From NCBI RefSeq assembly GCF_001704275.1, contig NZ_CP011533.1, forward strand, positions 6,200,001 through 6,264,000: a DNA stretch of 64,000 nucleotides, read 5' to 3'. Of this stretch, positions 37,338 through 46,512 are shown piece after piece (position 1 is the stretch's first letter; each line of letters starts with the position of its first letter). The notes beneath the pieces are model-generated. The model worked only from the letters and a program-made list of their open reading frames with translations, was not told the DNA's origin and ran no database searches. The position numbers and the translations under genes are program-made. The stretch is from Streptomyces noursei ATCC 11455 (lineage in GTDB: Bacteria > Actinomycetota > Actinomycetes > Streptomycetales > Streptomycetaceae).

Positions 37338-37966
37338 TGTCCGTCCGCGTCGACCACCTCGTCACCTCAGGGACGTTCTCGTTGGACGGCGGCACCTGGG
37401 ACGTCGACAACAACGTGTGGATCGTCGGCGACGGTGCGGAGGCGGTCGTCATCGACGCCGCCCACGACGCCGACGCCATCCTCCGCGCCCTCGACGGGCG
37501 CACCCTGCGCGCGATCATCTGCACCCATGCGCACAACGACCACATCGACGCGGCGCCGGCGCTCGCCGCCCGCACCGGGGCGCGGATCCTCCTGCACCCC
37601 GACGACCTGCCGCTGTGGAAGCAGACCCACCCGGACACCGCCCCCGACGGGGAACTGACGGATGGTCAGGTGCTGACCATCGCCGGAACCGACCTGAGGG
37701 TGCTGCACACCCCCGGACACGCCCCCGGCGCGGTCTGCCTCCACGCCCCCGACCTGAACACCGTGTTCACCGGGGACACCCTCTTCCAAGGCGGCCCCGG
37801 GGCCACCGGCCGCTCCTTCTCCGACTTCCCGACGATCGTCGACTCGATCCGCGACCGGCTGCTGACCCTGCCGCCGGCGACCGTGGTCCGGACCGGCCAC
37901 GGCGACTCGACGACCATCGGGGAGGAGGCCCCGCACCTGGCGGAGTGGATCGCCCGGGGGCACTAG
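37337..37966 (+). CDS. Metallo-beta-lactamase-fold hydrolase partner of MscR
   Basis: 209 residues. Zinc motif CTHAHNDHID, then HTPGHAPGAV, FTGDTLF and RTGHGDSTT, a compact glyoxalase II-like set. The start codon overlaps the mscR stop (TGATG), so it is co-translated. By position it is likely to hydrolyse the S-formylmycothiol made by MscR; this is inferred from context and family, not shown. Confidence 0.85.
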   Translation: MSVRVDHLVTSGTFSLDGGTWDVDNNVWIVGDGAEAVVIDAAHDADAILRALDGRTLRAIICTHAHNDHIDAAPALAARTGARILLHPDDLPLWKQTHPDTAPDGELTDGQVLTIAGTDLRVLHTPGHAPGAVCLHAPDLNTVFTGDTLFQGGPGATGRSFSDFPTIVDSIRDRLLTLPPATVVRTGHGDSTTIGEEAPHLAEWIARGH

Positions 37967-37998
37967 GGGGCTAGGGGCACCAGGGGGCCCTAGGGGGC

Positions 37999-38048
37999 GG
38001 GCGAACGGATCCCGTAGGGGGTGCGGGCGCCCCCTACGGGGCCACAAC
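37999..38048 (+). repeat. 50-bp dispersed hairpin repeat, copy B
   Basis: 46 of 50 positions match copy A at 23624. It forms a perfect 11-bp stem, CCCGTAGGGGG (38011-38021) with CCCCCTACGGG (38030-38040), 33 bp after the metallo-hydrolase stop, and ends 32 bp before the convergent GH4 gene. Confidence 0.85.
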
Positions 38049-38080
38049 GTGGCGGGGGTGGGGGGAATTCCCGCGGGGCC

Positions 38081-39430
38081 TCACGCCCGCCCGGAGTCCG
38101 TGGCCGCCCGTTGCAGGATGCGGGCGGCCACCGCGGGGGAGTCCACCAGGGGGTGCAGCGCCAGCGCGCGCAGGGCCGCGCCGCGGTCCTTGAAGAGGGC
38201 GGCCGCCACCGTCTCCCGTTCGACGGCCTTGATCTGGAGCATCAGCCCCAACTGGTCCGCGCGCAGCGGCGCGCAGGGCAGCGGCCGGGCCCCCTTGGCG
38301 GTCACCTCGCAGACCGTCTCCACGATCGCGTCCGGCGCCAGCTGCGGCACCGTCGTCCCGTTGCGGACGTTGAGGATCAGCCGCCGTCCGGAATCGCCGG
38401 CGATGGCGTGCATCAGCGCCAGCGCCACCCGGTCGTAGCCGCCGCCCTCCAGGTCGTCGCTGTCCCGCTGCCAGCCGCCGGTCGCCTCCCGGCTGTGCGC
38501 CATGTACGTCTCCTCGCGCTCCAGACGGGTGCGCTCCCACAGGTCGTACACCGCGTCCGGGGCACCGGCCGCCGCGGCCCGTTCGAAGAAGCCGCCCTGC
38601 TGCCGGTCCAGGAACTCCCCGCGGGTCTCCCGGGTGTCCCGTACGGAGTGCAGGGTCTCCCGGCGGAAGTAGTAGTAGTGCAGGTACTCGTTGGGGAGGG
38701 CGCCGAGGACCCCGAGCCACTCCGGGCCGAAGAGGCGGCCCTCCTCGAAGGAGCCCAGGGCCGTGGCATCGCCCAGGAGGCCCGGCAGCACATCGGTGCC
38801 GTCGAGGGTCAACGAACGCAGCCAGCCCAGGTGGTTGAGGCCCACGTAGTCGTAACCGGACCGCGCCGGGTCCTCCAGGGCCGCCGGGTCCGCGCCGACC
38901 GCCCGCGCCGCCCGGCGCACCAGCCCCACCGGCGAATCGCAGATCCCGATCACCCGGTCCCCCAGCACCTGCGCCATCGCCTCGGTCACCATCCCCGCGG
39001 GATTGGTGAAGTTGATGACCCACGCCCCCGGGGAGAGCGCCGCGACCCGCTCGGCGACGTGCAGCGCCACCGGGATCGTGCGCAGCCCGTAGAGGACCCC
39101 GCCCGCACCGACCGTCTCCTGGCCCAGCACCCCCTCGGACAGCGGGATCCGCTCGTCCCGGATGCGGCCCGCGGTACCGCCGACACGTATGGCGGAGAAC
39201 ACGAAGTCGGCGCCCGTCAGCGCCGCGTCGAGAGTTTCCGCCACTCGTACGGGTACCGGTCGGGTACGGCCCTGTGCGAGCCGGGCCAGCACGTCGGTGA
39301 TCACCGCGACCCGGCGCGGGTCGGTGTCGTACAGCGTCAGCTCGGAGACGGAGCGTGCCGGGTCGTCCAGCAGTGCGCGGTAGACCAGCGGCACGCGGAA
39401 GCCGCCACCACCGAGAATGGAGAGCCTCAT
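38081..39430 (-). CDS. Glycoside hydrolase family 4, 6-phospho-beta-glucosidase-like
   Basis: 449 residues. It starts LSILGGGGFRVP (NAD-binding loop) and has NFTNPAGMVT and GLNHLGW with the family metal and phosphate ligands. GH4 enzymes use NAD+ and Mn2+ in an elimination mechanism, and the 6-phospho-beta-glucosidase subgroup acts on PTS-imported sugars; unphosphorylated substrates are possible. It is divergent from the PfkB kinase with a 67-bp shared promoter region, so the two are probably co-regulated. Confidence 0.88.
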   Translation of the reverse strand: MRLSILGGGGFRVPLVYRALLDDPARSVSELTLYDTDPRRVAVITDVLARLAQGRTRPVPVRVAETLDAALTGADFVFSAIRVGGTAGRIRDERIPLSEGVLGQETVGAGGVLYGLRTIPVALHVAERVAALSPGAWVINFTNPAGMVTEAMAQVLGDRVIGICDSPVGLVRRAARAVGADPAALEDPARSGYDYVGLNHLGWLRSLTLDGTDVLPGLLGDATALGSFEEGRLFGPEWLGVLGALPNEYLHYYYFRRETLHSVRDTRETRGEFLDRQQGGFFERAAAAGAPDAVYDLWERTRLEREETYMAHSREATGGWQRDSDDLEGGGYDRVALALMHAIAGDSGRRLILNVRNGTTVPQLAPDAIVETVCEVTAKGARPLPCAPLRADQLGLMLQIKAVERETVAAALFKDRGAALRALALHPLVDSPAVAARILQRAATDSGRA

Positions 39431-39497
39431 GAGGCGGAACGTACCGCAGCATCAGGCACACTGGCGGCACGAGTTGAGTACGAGAGGGGCGAGCGCG

Positions 39498-40691
39498 GTG
39501 AACAGTGGCCGACGCGATGTCCAACCGCCCGCGGGGCCGGCCGCCGTGCCCCCGGGGCTCGATCCGCTGGCCGCGGTGCGCCGCGACGGCGATCCGCCCA
39601 CCGATGTCTATCTCACCGGCACCGTCTTCCTCGACATCATCTTCACCGGCCTGGATTCCGCCCCGGTCCGCGGCACCGAGTCCTGGGCCCGCGGTATGGG
39701 CTCCAGCCCCGGTGGCGTCGCCAACATGGCCACCGCGCTGGCCCGGCTCGGGCTGCGCACCTCCCTGGCCGCCGCGTTCGGCGACGACATGTACGGCGAG
39801 TACTGCTGGGAGGCGCTGGAACAGGGCGAGGGCATCGACCTGGCGCTCTCCCGCAAGATCCCCGGCTGGCACTCACCGGTGACCGTCTCCATGGCCTACG
39901 AGGGCGAGCGGACCATGGTCTCGCACGGCCACGAGGCACCGCCCCCGGAGCACGCCTTCGACGGCGGGCACGCCCCCGGCTGCCCGCCGCCGACCAGGGC
40001 CTGCGTCGCCGCGCTCGTCCCCGGCCGCCGGGAGGGCTGGCTGGGCTGCGCGGCCGGCCGCGGCAGCCGGATCTTCGCCGACGTCGGCTGGGACGACACC
40101 GGCCGCTGGGACCCCACCGACCTCGCCGACCTGGAGCACTGCGAGGCGTTCCTGCCCAACGCCGAGGAGGCGATGCGCTACACCCGCACCGACTGCCCGC
40201 GCGCCGCCGCCCGCAAGCTCGCCGACCTCGTCCCGCTCGCCGTCGTCACGCTCGGCGCGGAGGGCGCCTACGCGGTGGACGCCCGCACCGGCGAGAGCGC
40301 CGAGGTGCCCGCCATCGCGGTGGAGGCGCTGGACCCGACCGGCGCCGGGGACGTCTTCGTCGCCGGCTTCGTCACCGGCACCCTCGCCGACTGGCCGCTG
40401 GCCGACCGGCTGTCCTTCGCCGGGCTGAGCGCCGCGCTGTCGGTGCAGGAGTTCGGCGGCTCGCTCTCCGCGCCCGGATGGACGGAGATCGCCGCCTGGT
40501 GGAGCCGGGTGCGGGGCTGCGACACCGGGGCCGCCGCCGGGCTGCGCCGCCAGTACGGCTTCCTGGACGCCGTGCTGCCCGCGCCCGACGGCGCCGCCGG
40601 ACCGTCCGGCGGCGCGGATGCCGCGCGCCCCGCCGGACCGGCGCCGCTGGCCCGCGCGGTCCCCACGATCGGCTTCCGCCGCCCGGCCTGA
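39498..40691 (+). CDS. PfkB family carbohydrate kinase
   Basis: 397 residues from the GTG at 39498 (GAGAGGGG upstream). It has a sugar-binding start TGTVFLDIIFTGLD, GGVANMATALARLG, and the PfkB C-terminal signature DPTGAGDVFVAGF with the catalytic Asp. It phosphorylates a sugar or nucleoside with ATP; the exact substrate cannot be told. An unusual 20-residue Pro/Arg-rich head and a Pro/Ala-rich tail flank the domain. Divergent pairing with the GH4 gene suggests a glycoside catabolism module. Confidence 0.85.
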   Translation: MNSGRRDVQPPAGPAAVPPGLDPLAAVRRDGDPPTDVYLTGTVFLDIIFTGLDSAPVRGTESWARGMGSSPGGVANMATALARLGLRTSLAAAFGDDMYGEYCWEALEQGEGIDLALSRKIPGWHSPVTVSMAYEGERTMVSHGHEAPPPEHAFDGGHAPGCPPPTRACVAALVPGRREGWLGCAAGRGSRIFADVGWDDTGRWDPTDLADLEHCEAFLPNAEEAMRYTRTDCPRAAARKLADLVPLAVVTLGAEGAYAVDARTGESAEVPAIAVEALDPTGAGDVFVAGFVTGTLADWPLADRLSFAGLSAALSVQEFGGSLSAPGWTEIAAWWSRVRGCDTGAAAGLRRQYGFLDAVLPAPDGAAGPSGGADAARPAGPAPLARAVPTIGFRRPA

Positions 40692-40736
40692 GCGCGTCGG
40701 CGGTACGGTCCGCCGGGCCGGCCCGGCGACGCGCTC
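40690..40736 (+). terminator. Nested hairpin terminator after the PfkB kinase
   Basis: A 10-bp outer stem (GAGCGCGTCG at 40690-40699 with 40727-40736) closes around CGCCGGGCC-GGCCCGGCG (40711-40728), a perfect 18-bp palindrome that competes with it by two bases. The outer stem begins inside the TGA stop. Confidence 0.65.
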
Positions 40737-40887
40737 GGGCGCCCCCCGCGGTCGCCCCGGAAAACCCGTCCGGCTTGTCAGTGCCCCGTCGTACTCTGGT
40801 AGCGCAAGGAGCCAGTGCCGGCACCTCCGCGGAGGTCCGCACCTGTGATGAGCGAAGGATGGGGGTAGCAGGCCACCCGGCCTACCC

Positions 40888-41889
<1,002 letters not shown>

Positions 41890-41928
41890 CCCGCGCTGCG
41901 CGACCAAGAAGCGAGACCCACCTTCCCC

Positions 41929-42426
41929 ATGTCGATCGACGTCAACAACGAGTCCGGTACGGACATCGACGAGCAGGCGATCCTGGACGTCGCCCGCTAT
42001 GCCCTCGCCCGGATGCGGATCCACCCGCTCTCCGAGCTGTCCGTCATCGTCGTGGACGCCGAGGCCATGGAGCAGCTCCACATCCAGTGGATGGACCTCC
42101 CGGGCCCGACCGACGTCATGTCCTTCCCGATGGACGAGCTGCGTCCGCCGTCCAAGGACGAGGAGGAGCCCCCGCAGGGGCTTCTCGGCGACATCGTGCT
42201 CTGCCCGGAGGTCGCCGAGAAGCAGGGCGCCGAGGCCCCGACGGCCCACAGCATGGACGAGGAACTCCAGCTGCTGACCGTCCACGGCGTGCTGCACCTG
42301 CTCGGCTACGACCACGAAGAGCCCGACGAGAAGGCCGAGATGTTCGGGCTGCAGGCCGCGATCGTCGACGGTTGGCGGACCGAGCGCGGGATGACCGGAC
42401 CCTCGCCGGCCCCGACCGTGACCTGA
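41929..42426 (+). CDS. ybeY: Endoribonuclease YbeY (rRNA maturation factor)
   Basis: 165 residues. The zinc motif [11 protein letters not shown] is complete, and a [10 protein letters not shown] segment typical of YbeY precedes it. YbeY takes part in 16S rRNA 3'-end processing and ribosome quality control. It follows phoH and is 11 bp before the CNNM gene, in the conserved phoH-ybeY-CNNM-era order. Confidence 0.95.
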   Translation: MSIDVNNESGTDIDEQAILDVARYALARMRIHPLSELSVIVVDAEAMEQLHIQWMDLPGPTDVMSFPMDELRPPSKDEEEPPQGLLGDIVLCPEVAEKQGAEAPTAHSMDEELQLLTVHGVLHLLGYDHEEPDEKAEMFGLQAAIVDGWRTERGMTGPSPAPTVT

Positions 42427-42437
42427 CGGGACGCGCG

Positions 42438-43757
42438 ATGACCACCCTGATCGCCGTCGCGGTACTGCTCGTCGTGGTCGCCTGGCTCGCCGCCTGCGCG
42501 GAGGCCGGGCTGACCCGCACGACGAGCTTCCGCGCCGAGGAGGCGGTCCGCTCCGGCCGCCGCGGCAGCGCCAAGCTCGCCGCGGTCGCCGCCGACCCCA
42601 CCCGCTACCTCAACGTCGCCCTGCTGGTGCGGGTCGGCTGCGAGGTGGCGGCCGGCGCCCTGGTCACCTACGCCTGCCTGCGCTCCTTCGGCACGACCTG
42701 GGAGGCGCTGACCGTCGCCATCGCGGTGATGGTGCTGGTCTCCTACGTCGCCGTGGGGGTCTCCCCGCGCACCATCGGCCGCCAGCACCCGCTCAACACC
42801 GCCACCGCGGCGGCGTACGTCCTGCTGCCGCTGGCCCGGGTGATGGGCCCGGTGCCGCAGCTGCTGATCCTGCTCGGCAACGCCCTCACCCCCGGCAAGG
42901 GCTTCCGCAAGGGCCCGTTCGCCTCCGAGGCGGAGCTGCGGTCGCTGGTGGACCTGGCCGAGAAGGAGTCGCTGATCGAGGACGAGGAGCGCCGGATGGT
43001 GCACTCGGTCTTCCAACTCGGCGACACCCTCGTCCGGGAGGTGATGGTGCCGCGCACGGACCTGATCTCCGTCGAGCGGTTCAAGACCATCCGCCAGGCG
43101 CTGACCCTCGCGCTGCGCTCCGGCTTCTCCCGGATCCCGGTGACCGGGGAGAACGAGGACGACATCGTCGGCGTGGTCTACCTCAAGGACCTCGCCCGCA
43201 AGGTGCACATCAGCCGGGACGCGGAGAGCGAACTGGTCTCCACGGCGATGCGCCCCGCGGTGTTCGTCCCCGACACCAAGAACGCCGGTGATCTGCTGCG
43301 CGAGATGCAGCGGGACCGCAACCACGTCGCGGTGGTGATCGACGAATACGGCGGCACCGCCGGCATCGTCACCATCGAGGACATCCTGGAGGAGATCGTC
43401 GGCGAGATCACCGACGAGTACGACCGGGAACTGCCGCCCGTGCAGGACCTCGGCGGCGGCCGCTACCGCGTCACCGCCCGGCTGGACATCGGCGCGCTGG
43501 GCGAGCTGTACGGCCTGGCGGAACTGGACGACGAGGACGTCGAGACGGTCGGCGGGCTGCTCGCCAAGCTGCTGGGACGGGTCCCGATCGCCGGTGCGAC
43601 CGCCGAGATGGACCTCTCCGACGACGCCTCGGACCCGGACCTCAAGGCGCTGCGGCTGGTCGCCGAGTCGCCGGCCGGACGCCGCAACAAGATCGTCACG
43701 GTGCTCTGCGAACCGGTCCGCGCGGCGGACGCGAAGGGCGACGGCCCCGGCGCCTGA
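42438..43757 (+). CDS. CNNM/CorC-type membrane protein with CBS pair (hemolysin-like)
   Basis: 439 residues. An N-terminal DUF21 domain has about four membrane segments (1-140: [41 protein letters not shown]), then two CBS repeats ([14 protein letters not shown] and [14 protein letters not shown] with [19 protein letters not shown]), and a C-terminal CorC_HlyC domain ([19 protein letters not shown]). Such proteins are linked to magnesium efflux or transport. Ribosome-linked neighbours agree with a role in magnesium balance around translation, which is inference. Confidence 0.92.
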   Translation: MTTLIAVAVLLVVVAWLAACAEAGLTRTTSFRAEEAVRSGRRGSAKLAAVAADPTRYLNVALLVRVGCEVAAGALVTYACLRSFGTTWEALTVAIAVMVLVSYVAVGVSPRTIGRQHPLNTATAAAYVLLPLARVMGPVPQLLILLGNALTPGKGFRKGPFASEAELRSLVDLAEKESLIEDEERRMVHSVFQLGDTLVREVMVPRTDLISVERFKTIRQALTLALRSGFSRIPVTGENEDDIVGVVYLKDLARKVHISRDAESELVSTAMRPAVFVPDTKNAGDLLREMQRDRNHVAVVIDEYGGTAGIVTIEDILEEIVGEITDEYDRELPPVQDLGGGRYRVTARLDIGALGELYGLAELDDEDVETVGGLLAKLLGRVPIAGATAEMDLSDDASDPDLKALRLVAESPAGRRNKIVTVLCEPVRAADAKGDGPGA

Positions 43758-44506
43758 CCGCCGGCCCGCTGCCCGCGCGGCACCGGACCTTCGGGGTGTC
43801 CGCCCGCACCCGGCTACTGATCCGCAGTGCAGCGGAAATATCCTCAAAGCCATTTCCGGTAGCCCTGGATTCCCTCGCCAATTCCGTGGAAAGATCTTCG
43901 AACCGGCATCGAAAAGGGGGTCGGTGTTGTGTGGCAGAGGGAAGCTGAACGAAATGCGTGGAAGAAAAGCCGCGGTGGTGCCCACCATCGCGGCAGCTCT
44001 GCGGGCGGACCGCCCGGGCGGAATCGTGCCCTCGCCGCGAGCGGAAAGACCCGAGGTGGGGAATCCGGGGGCGCCGTGAATATCGCGGCGGATTTCCCCG
44101 GCGCGGCCCTTTCGAGAGGCGCCGCCGGGCGGTGACGGAAAACTCACCGCAGCATTCGCGATGACGTCCGGCCAGGCCGCGGACATCGCGAGCACGGGCA
44201 CCGGGAGGGGGGCCGGTCACCGACGACGGTGACCGGCGACCCGGTGGTCACACACGACTCCGCACCGGGCGACGCCCCGCGGGCAGCACATGCCCACGGC
44301 GGCACCGCCCGGTGCAGACCCGGAAACGACGTTGGCTGAAGAGCCGGGTGCCCCGGCACAGGGGAGCGGGGCAACCGGACTCTTCAGCCATCGTGCGTTC
44401 GCACCGCGGACGCGACACCGGGCGAGCGGGACGGCCCGCGCCTCCGCCACGTCCGACGGGCCCGCCCCCGTAGGCCCCGGCCCGGCCCCCACATATGCTC
44501 GCCCGT
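43758..44506. other. 750-bp intergenic region of lower G+C
   Basis: No frame here has the codon bias of a real gene. The part from about 43820 to 43990 is clearly less G+C-rich. Visible elements: GGAAAT/ATTTCC inverted repeat around 43835-43859, TTCGA-N7-TCGAA at 43897-43913, GTGACC/GGTCAC near 44229-44251, and the large hairpin at 44334-44389. It could hold a small RNA, a long 5' region of the cdd-like gene, or remnants of a lost gene. Confidence 0.5.
44334..44389 (+). terminator. Large imperfect hairpin before the cdd-like gene
   Basis: GGCTGAAGAG (44334-44343) pairs perfectly with 44380-44389, and TGCCCCG pairs with CGGGGCA nearer the 11-nt loop, giving about 20 paired positions. It probably ends transcripts from the CNNM operon. 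Confidence 0.65.
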
Positions 44507-44869
44507 ATGACCGAAGCCGCACCGCTGGACCCCGAAGACCGCAAGATCATCACGCTCGCGCGTTCGGCGCGGGCCCGTAACGGCGTCCCCGAGGGCGCCG
44601 CCGTCCGCGACGAGACCGGCCGGACCTACGTCGCCGGCACCGTCGCCCTGGACTCCCTCAAGCTCAGCGCCCTCCAGACGGCCGTCGCGATGGCCGTCGC
44701 CAGCGGCGCCACGTCCCTGGAGGCCGCGGCCGTGGTCAGCGAGGCCGAGCAGGCCGCCGACGCCGACCGCGCGGCCGTCCGCGACCTGGGCGGCCCGGAC
44801 ACCCCCGTCCTGCTCGCCGCCCCCGACGGCACCCTGCGCGCCAACGTCCCGGCGGGCCCGTCGGCCTGA
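44507..44869 (+). CDS. Cytidine deaminase-like protein lacking catalytic residues
   Basis: 120 residues. The ATG at 44507 is 7 nt after TATGCT (44494-44499), a leaderless pattern. The sequence follows the Cdd fold (GRTYVAGTVALDSLKLSALQ), where active enzymes have N-x-E and then C/H-A-E. Here the zinc/catalytic triplet is replaced by A-L-Q in SALQTAVA, and no P-C-x-x-C is present downstream. It is therefore unlikely to be an active deaminase. It keeps its place just before era, as in other actinobacteria, so it probably has another conserved role. Confidence 0.8.
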   Translation: MTEAAPLDPEDRKIITLARSARARNGVPEGAAVRDETGRTYVAGTVALDSLKLSALQTAVAMAVASGATSLEAAAVVSEAEQAADADRAAVRDLGGPDTPVLLAAPDGTLRANVPAGPSA

Positions 44870-44976
44870 GCCGCACCACCGGGCGGGGCGCCGCACCCCT
44901 GTGCGCCCCCGCCCCGTGGCGGCCGGGGAGCGGCGGATGGTCGGAGCCGCGGTGGGGATCGGGGAGAATGGGCGTC

Positions 44977-45915
44977 ATGAGCGTTCGTACAGACTCCACC
45001 GCACCGCACCGTGCGGGCTTCGCCTGCTTCGTCGGCCGCCCCAACGCGGGCAAGTCCACCCTGACGAACGCTCTGGTCGGAACGAAGGTGGCGATCACCT
45101 CCAACCGCCCCCAGACCACCCGCCACACCGTCCGCGGCATCGTGCACCGCCCCGACGCCCAGCTGGTCCTGGTCGACACCCCGGGCCTGCACAAGCCGCG
45201 CACCCTCCTCGGCGAGCGGCTCAACGACGTCGTCCGCACCACCTGGTCCGAGGTCGACGTGATCGGCTTCTGCCTCCCCGCCGACCAGAAGATCGGCCCC
45301 GGCGACCGCTACATCGCCGGTGAACTGGCCGACATCAAGAAGACCCCCAAGGTGGCCATCGTCACCAAGACCGACCTGGTCGACTCCAAGGCGCTGGCCG
45401 CCCAGCTGATCGCCATCGACCAGCTCGGCAAGGAACTGGGCATCGAGTGGGCCGAGATCATCCCGGTCTCCGCGGTCGGCGACCAGCAGGTCTCGCTCCT
45501 CGCCGACCTCCTCGTCCCGCTCCTCCCCGAAGGCCCGGCGCTCTACCCCGAGGGCGATCTCACCGACGAGCCCGAGCAGGTCATGGTCGCCGAGCTGATC
45601 CGCGAGGCCGCGCTGGAGGGCGTCCGCGACGAGCTGCCGCACTCCATCGCCGTCGTCGTCGAGGAGATGCTCCCCCGCGAGGACCGGCCCGCCGACAAGC
45701 CGCTGCTGGACATCCACGCCAACGTCTACATCGAGCGCCCCAGCCAGAAGGGCATCATCATCGGCCCCAAGGGCAAGCGCCTGAAGGAGGTCGGCACCAA
45801 GTCCCGCAAGCACATCGAGGCACTCCTGGGCACGCCGGTCTTCCTCGACCTGCACGTCAAGGTCGCGAAGGACTGGCAGCGCGACCCCAAGCAGCTGAGG
45901 AAGCTGGGCTTCTAG
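44977..45915 (+). CDS. era: GTPase Era
   Basis: 312 residues from ATG 44977; an in-frame ATG at 44968 is the alternative. GAGAAT (44964-44969) lies 7 nt before 44977, suggesting a leaderless mRNA. GTPase motifs: GRPNAGKST (G1), RHTVRG region (G2), DTPGLH (G3), TKTDLV (G4), and the C-terminal KH domain GIIIGPKGKRLKEVG. Era binds the 3' end of 16S rRNA during 30S assembly, matching its neighbours ybeY and phoH. The stop codon touches the large inverted-repeat element. Confidence 0.96.
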   Translation: MSVRTDSTAPHRAGFACFVGRPNAGKSTLTNALVGTKVAITSNRPQTTRHTVRGIVHRPDAQLVLVDTPGLHKPRTLLGERLNDVVRTTWSEVDVIGFCLPADQKIGPGDRYIAGELADIKKTPKVAIVTKTDLVDSKALAAQLIAIDQLGKELGIEWAEIIPVSAVGDQQVSLLADLLVPLLPEGPALYPEGDLTDEPEQVMVAELIREAALEGVRDELPHSIAVVVEEMLPREDRPADKPLLDIHANVYIERPSQKGIIIGPKGKRLKEVGTKSRKHIEALLGTPVFLDLHVKVAKDWQRDPKQLRKLGF

Positions 45916-46074
45916 TCGGTTGGCCTTGCTGCGCCGGGCCGCCTGACGGCGGGTTCTTCCGATGTCCGCCGCCGGGCCCGCCTGGCGGCGGTTGTTTCGT
46001 CCGCTGCGCGGGGCCGAGCCGCTGCGCGGGGCGGTTCCGCTGCGCGGGGCTGTTGGGTGCGGTGCCGGGCCTGC

Positions 46075-46123
46075 GGGGGTGGTGTGCAGGACTGCTGCGC
46101 TTTACGTCCTGCACACCACCCCC
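46075..46123 (+). terminator. Left conserved-loop hairpin (era side)
   Basis: A perfect 18-bp stem (46075-46092 with 46106-46123) carries a 13-nt loop, TGCTGCGCTTTAC. The loop is the exact reverse complement of the plus-strand loop of the right hairpin, so both read the same in their own transcript. Confidence 0.85.
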
Positions 46124-46281
46124 TCCGGCCCGTCCCCTCCCGTTGAGGGTCATGAAGACGGTGGGTGGGGGCCGACGTGAGTGGTCCGGTGACGGCCGTC
46201 AGCACACTCCACCAACACACCCGCAGGGACCCACCAAGGCGCACCCCTACGGTCTGGAATCCACCCATCAACGGGAGGGGA

Positions 46282-46352
46282 CGGGTCTGTGGGGTGGGGG
46301 ATGTGCGGACGTAAAGCGCAGCAGTCCGCACATCCCCCACCCCACAGACCCG
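46282..46352 (-). terminator. Right conserved-loop hairpin (GH1 side)
   Basis: A perfect 29-bp stem (46282-46310 with 46324-46352) and a 13-nt loop (46311-46323). In the GH1 sense the loop is TGCTGCGCTTTAC, identical to the era-side loop. Near the loop, the stems differ by one inserted pair and one G-C to A-T pair change, both compensated. Confidence 0.85.
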
Positions 46353-46512
46353 GCACCGCACCCGACCAGCCCCGCGCAGCGGAACCGCCCCGCGCAGCGG
46401 AACGGCACCCCGCCGTCAGGCGGGCACGGCGGACATCGGACCACCCCGCCGTCAGGCGGACACGGCGGGACAGCCAACAACGTGGGAAGCCGGCCAAGCG
46501 CAGCGGACGGGC

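Noticed and set aside
40775..40797. A phoH promoter with TTGTCA and TACTCT
   Set aside because: The spacer is only 11 bp, too short for a sigma-70 promoter.
44968..44976. ATG 44968 as the era start
   Set aside because: The GGGGAG upstream is too close for a ribosome site, and GAGAAT fits a leaderless start at 44977; the difference is only three residues, so this stays open.
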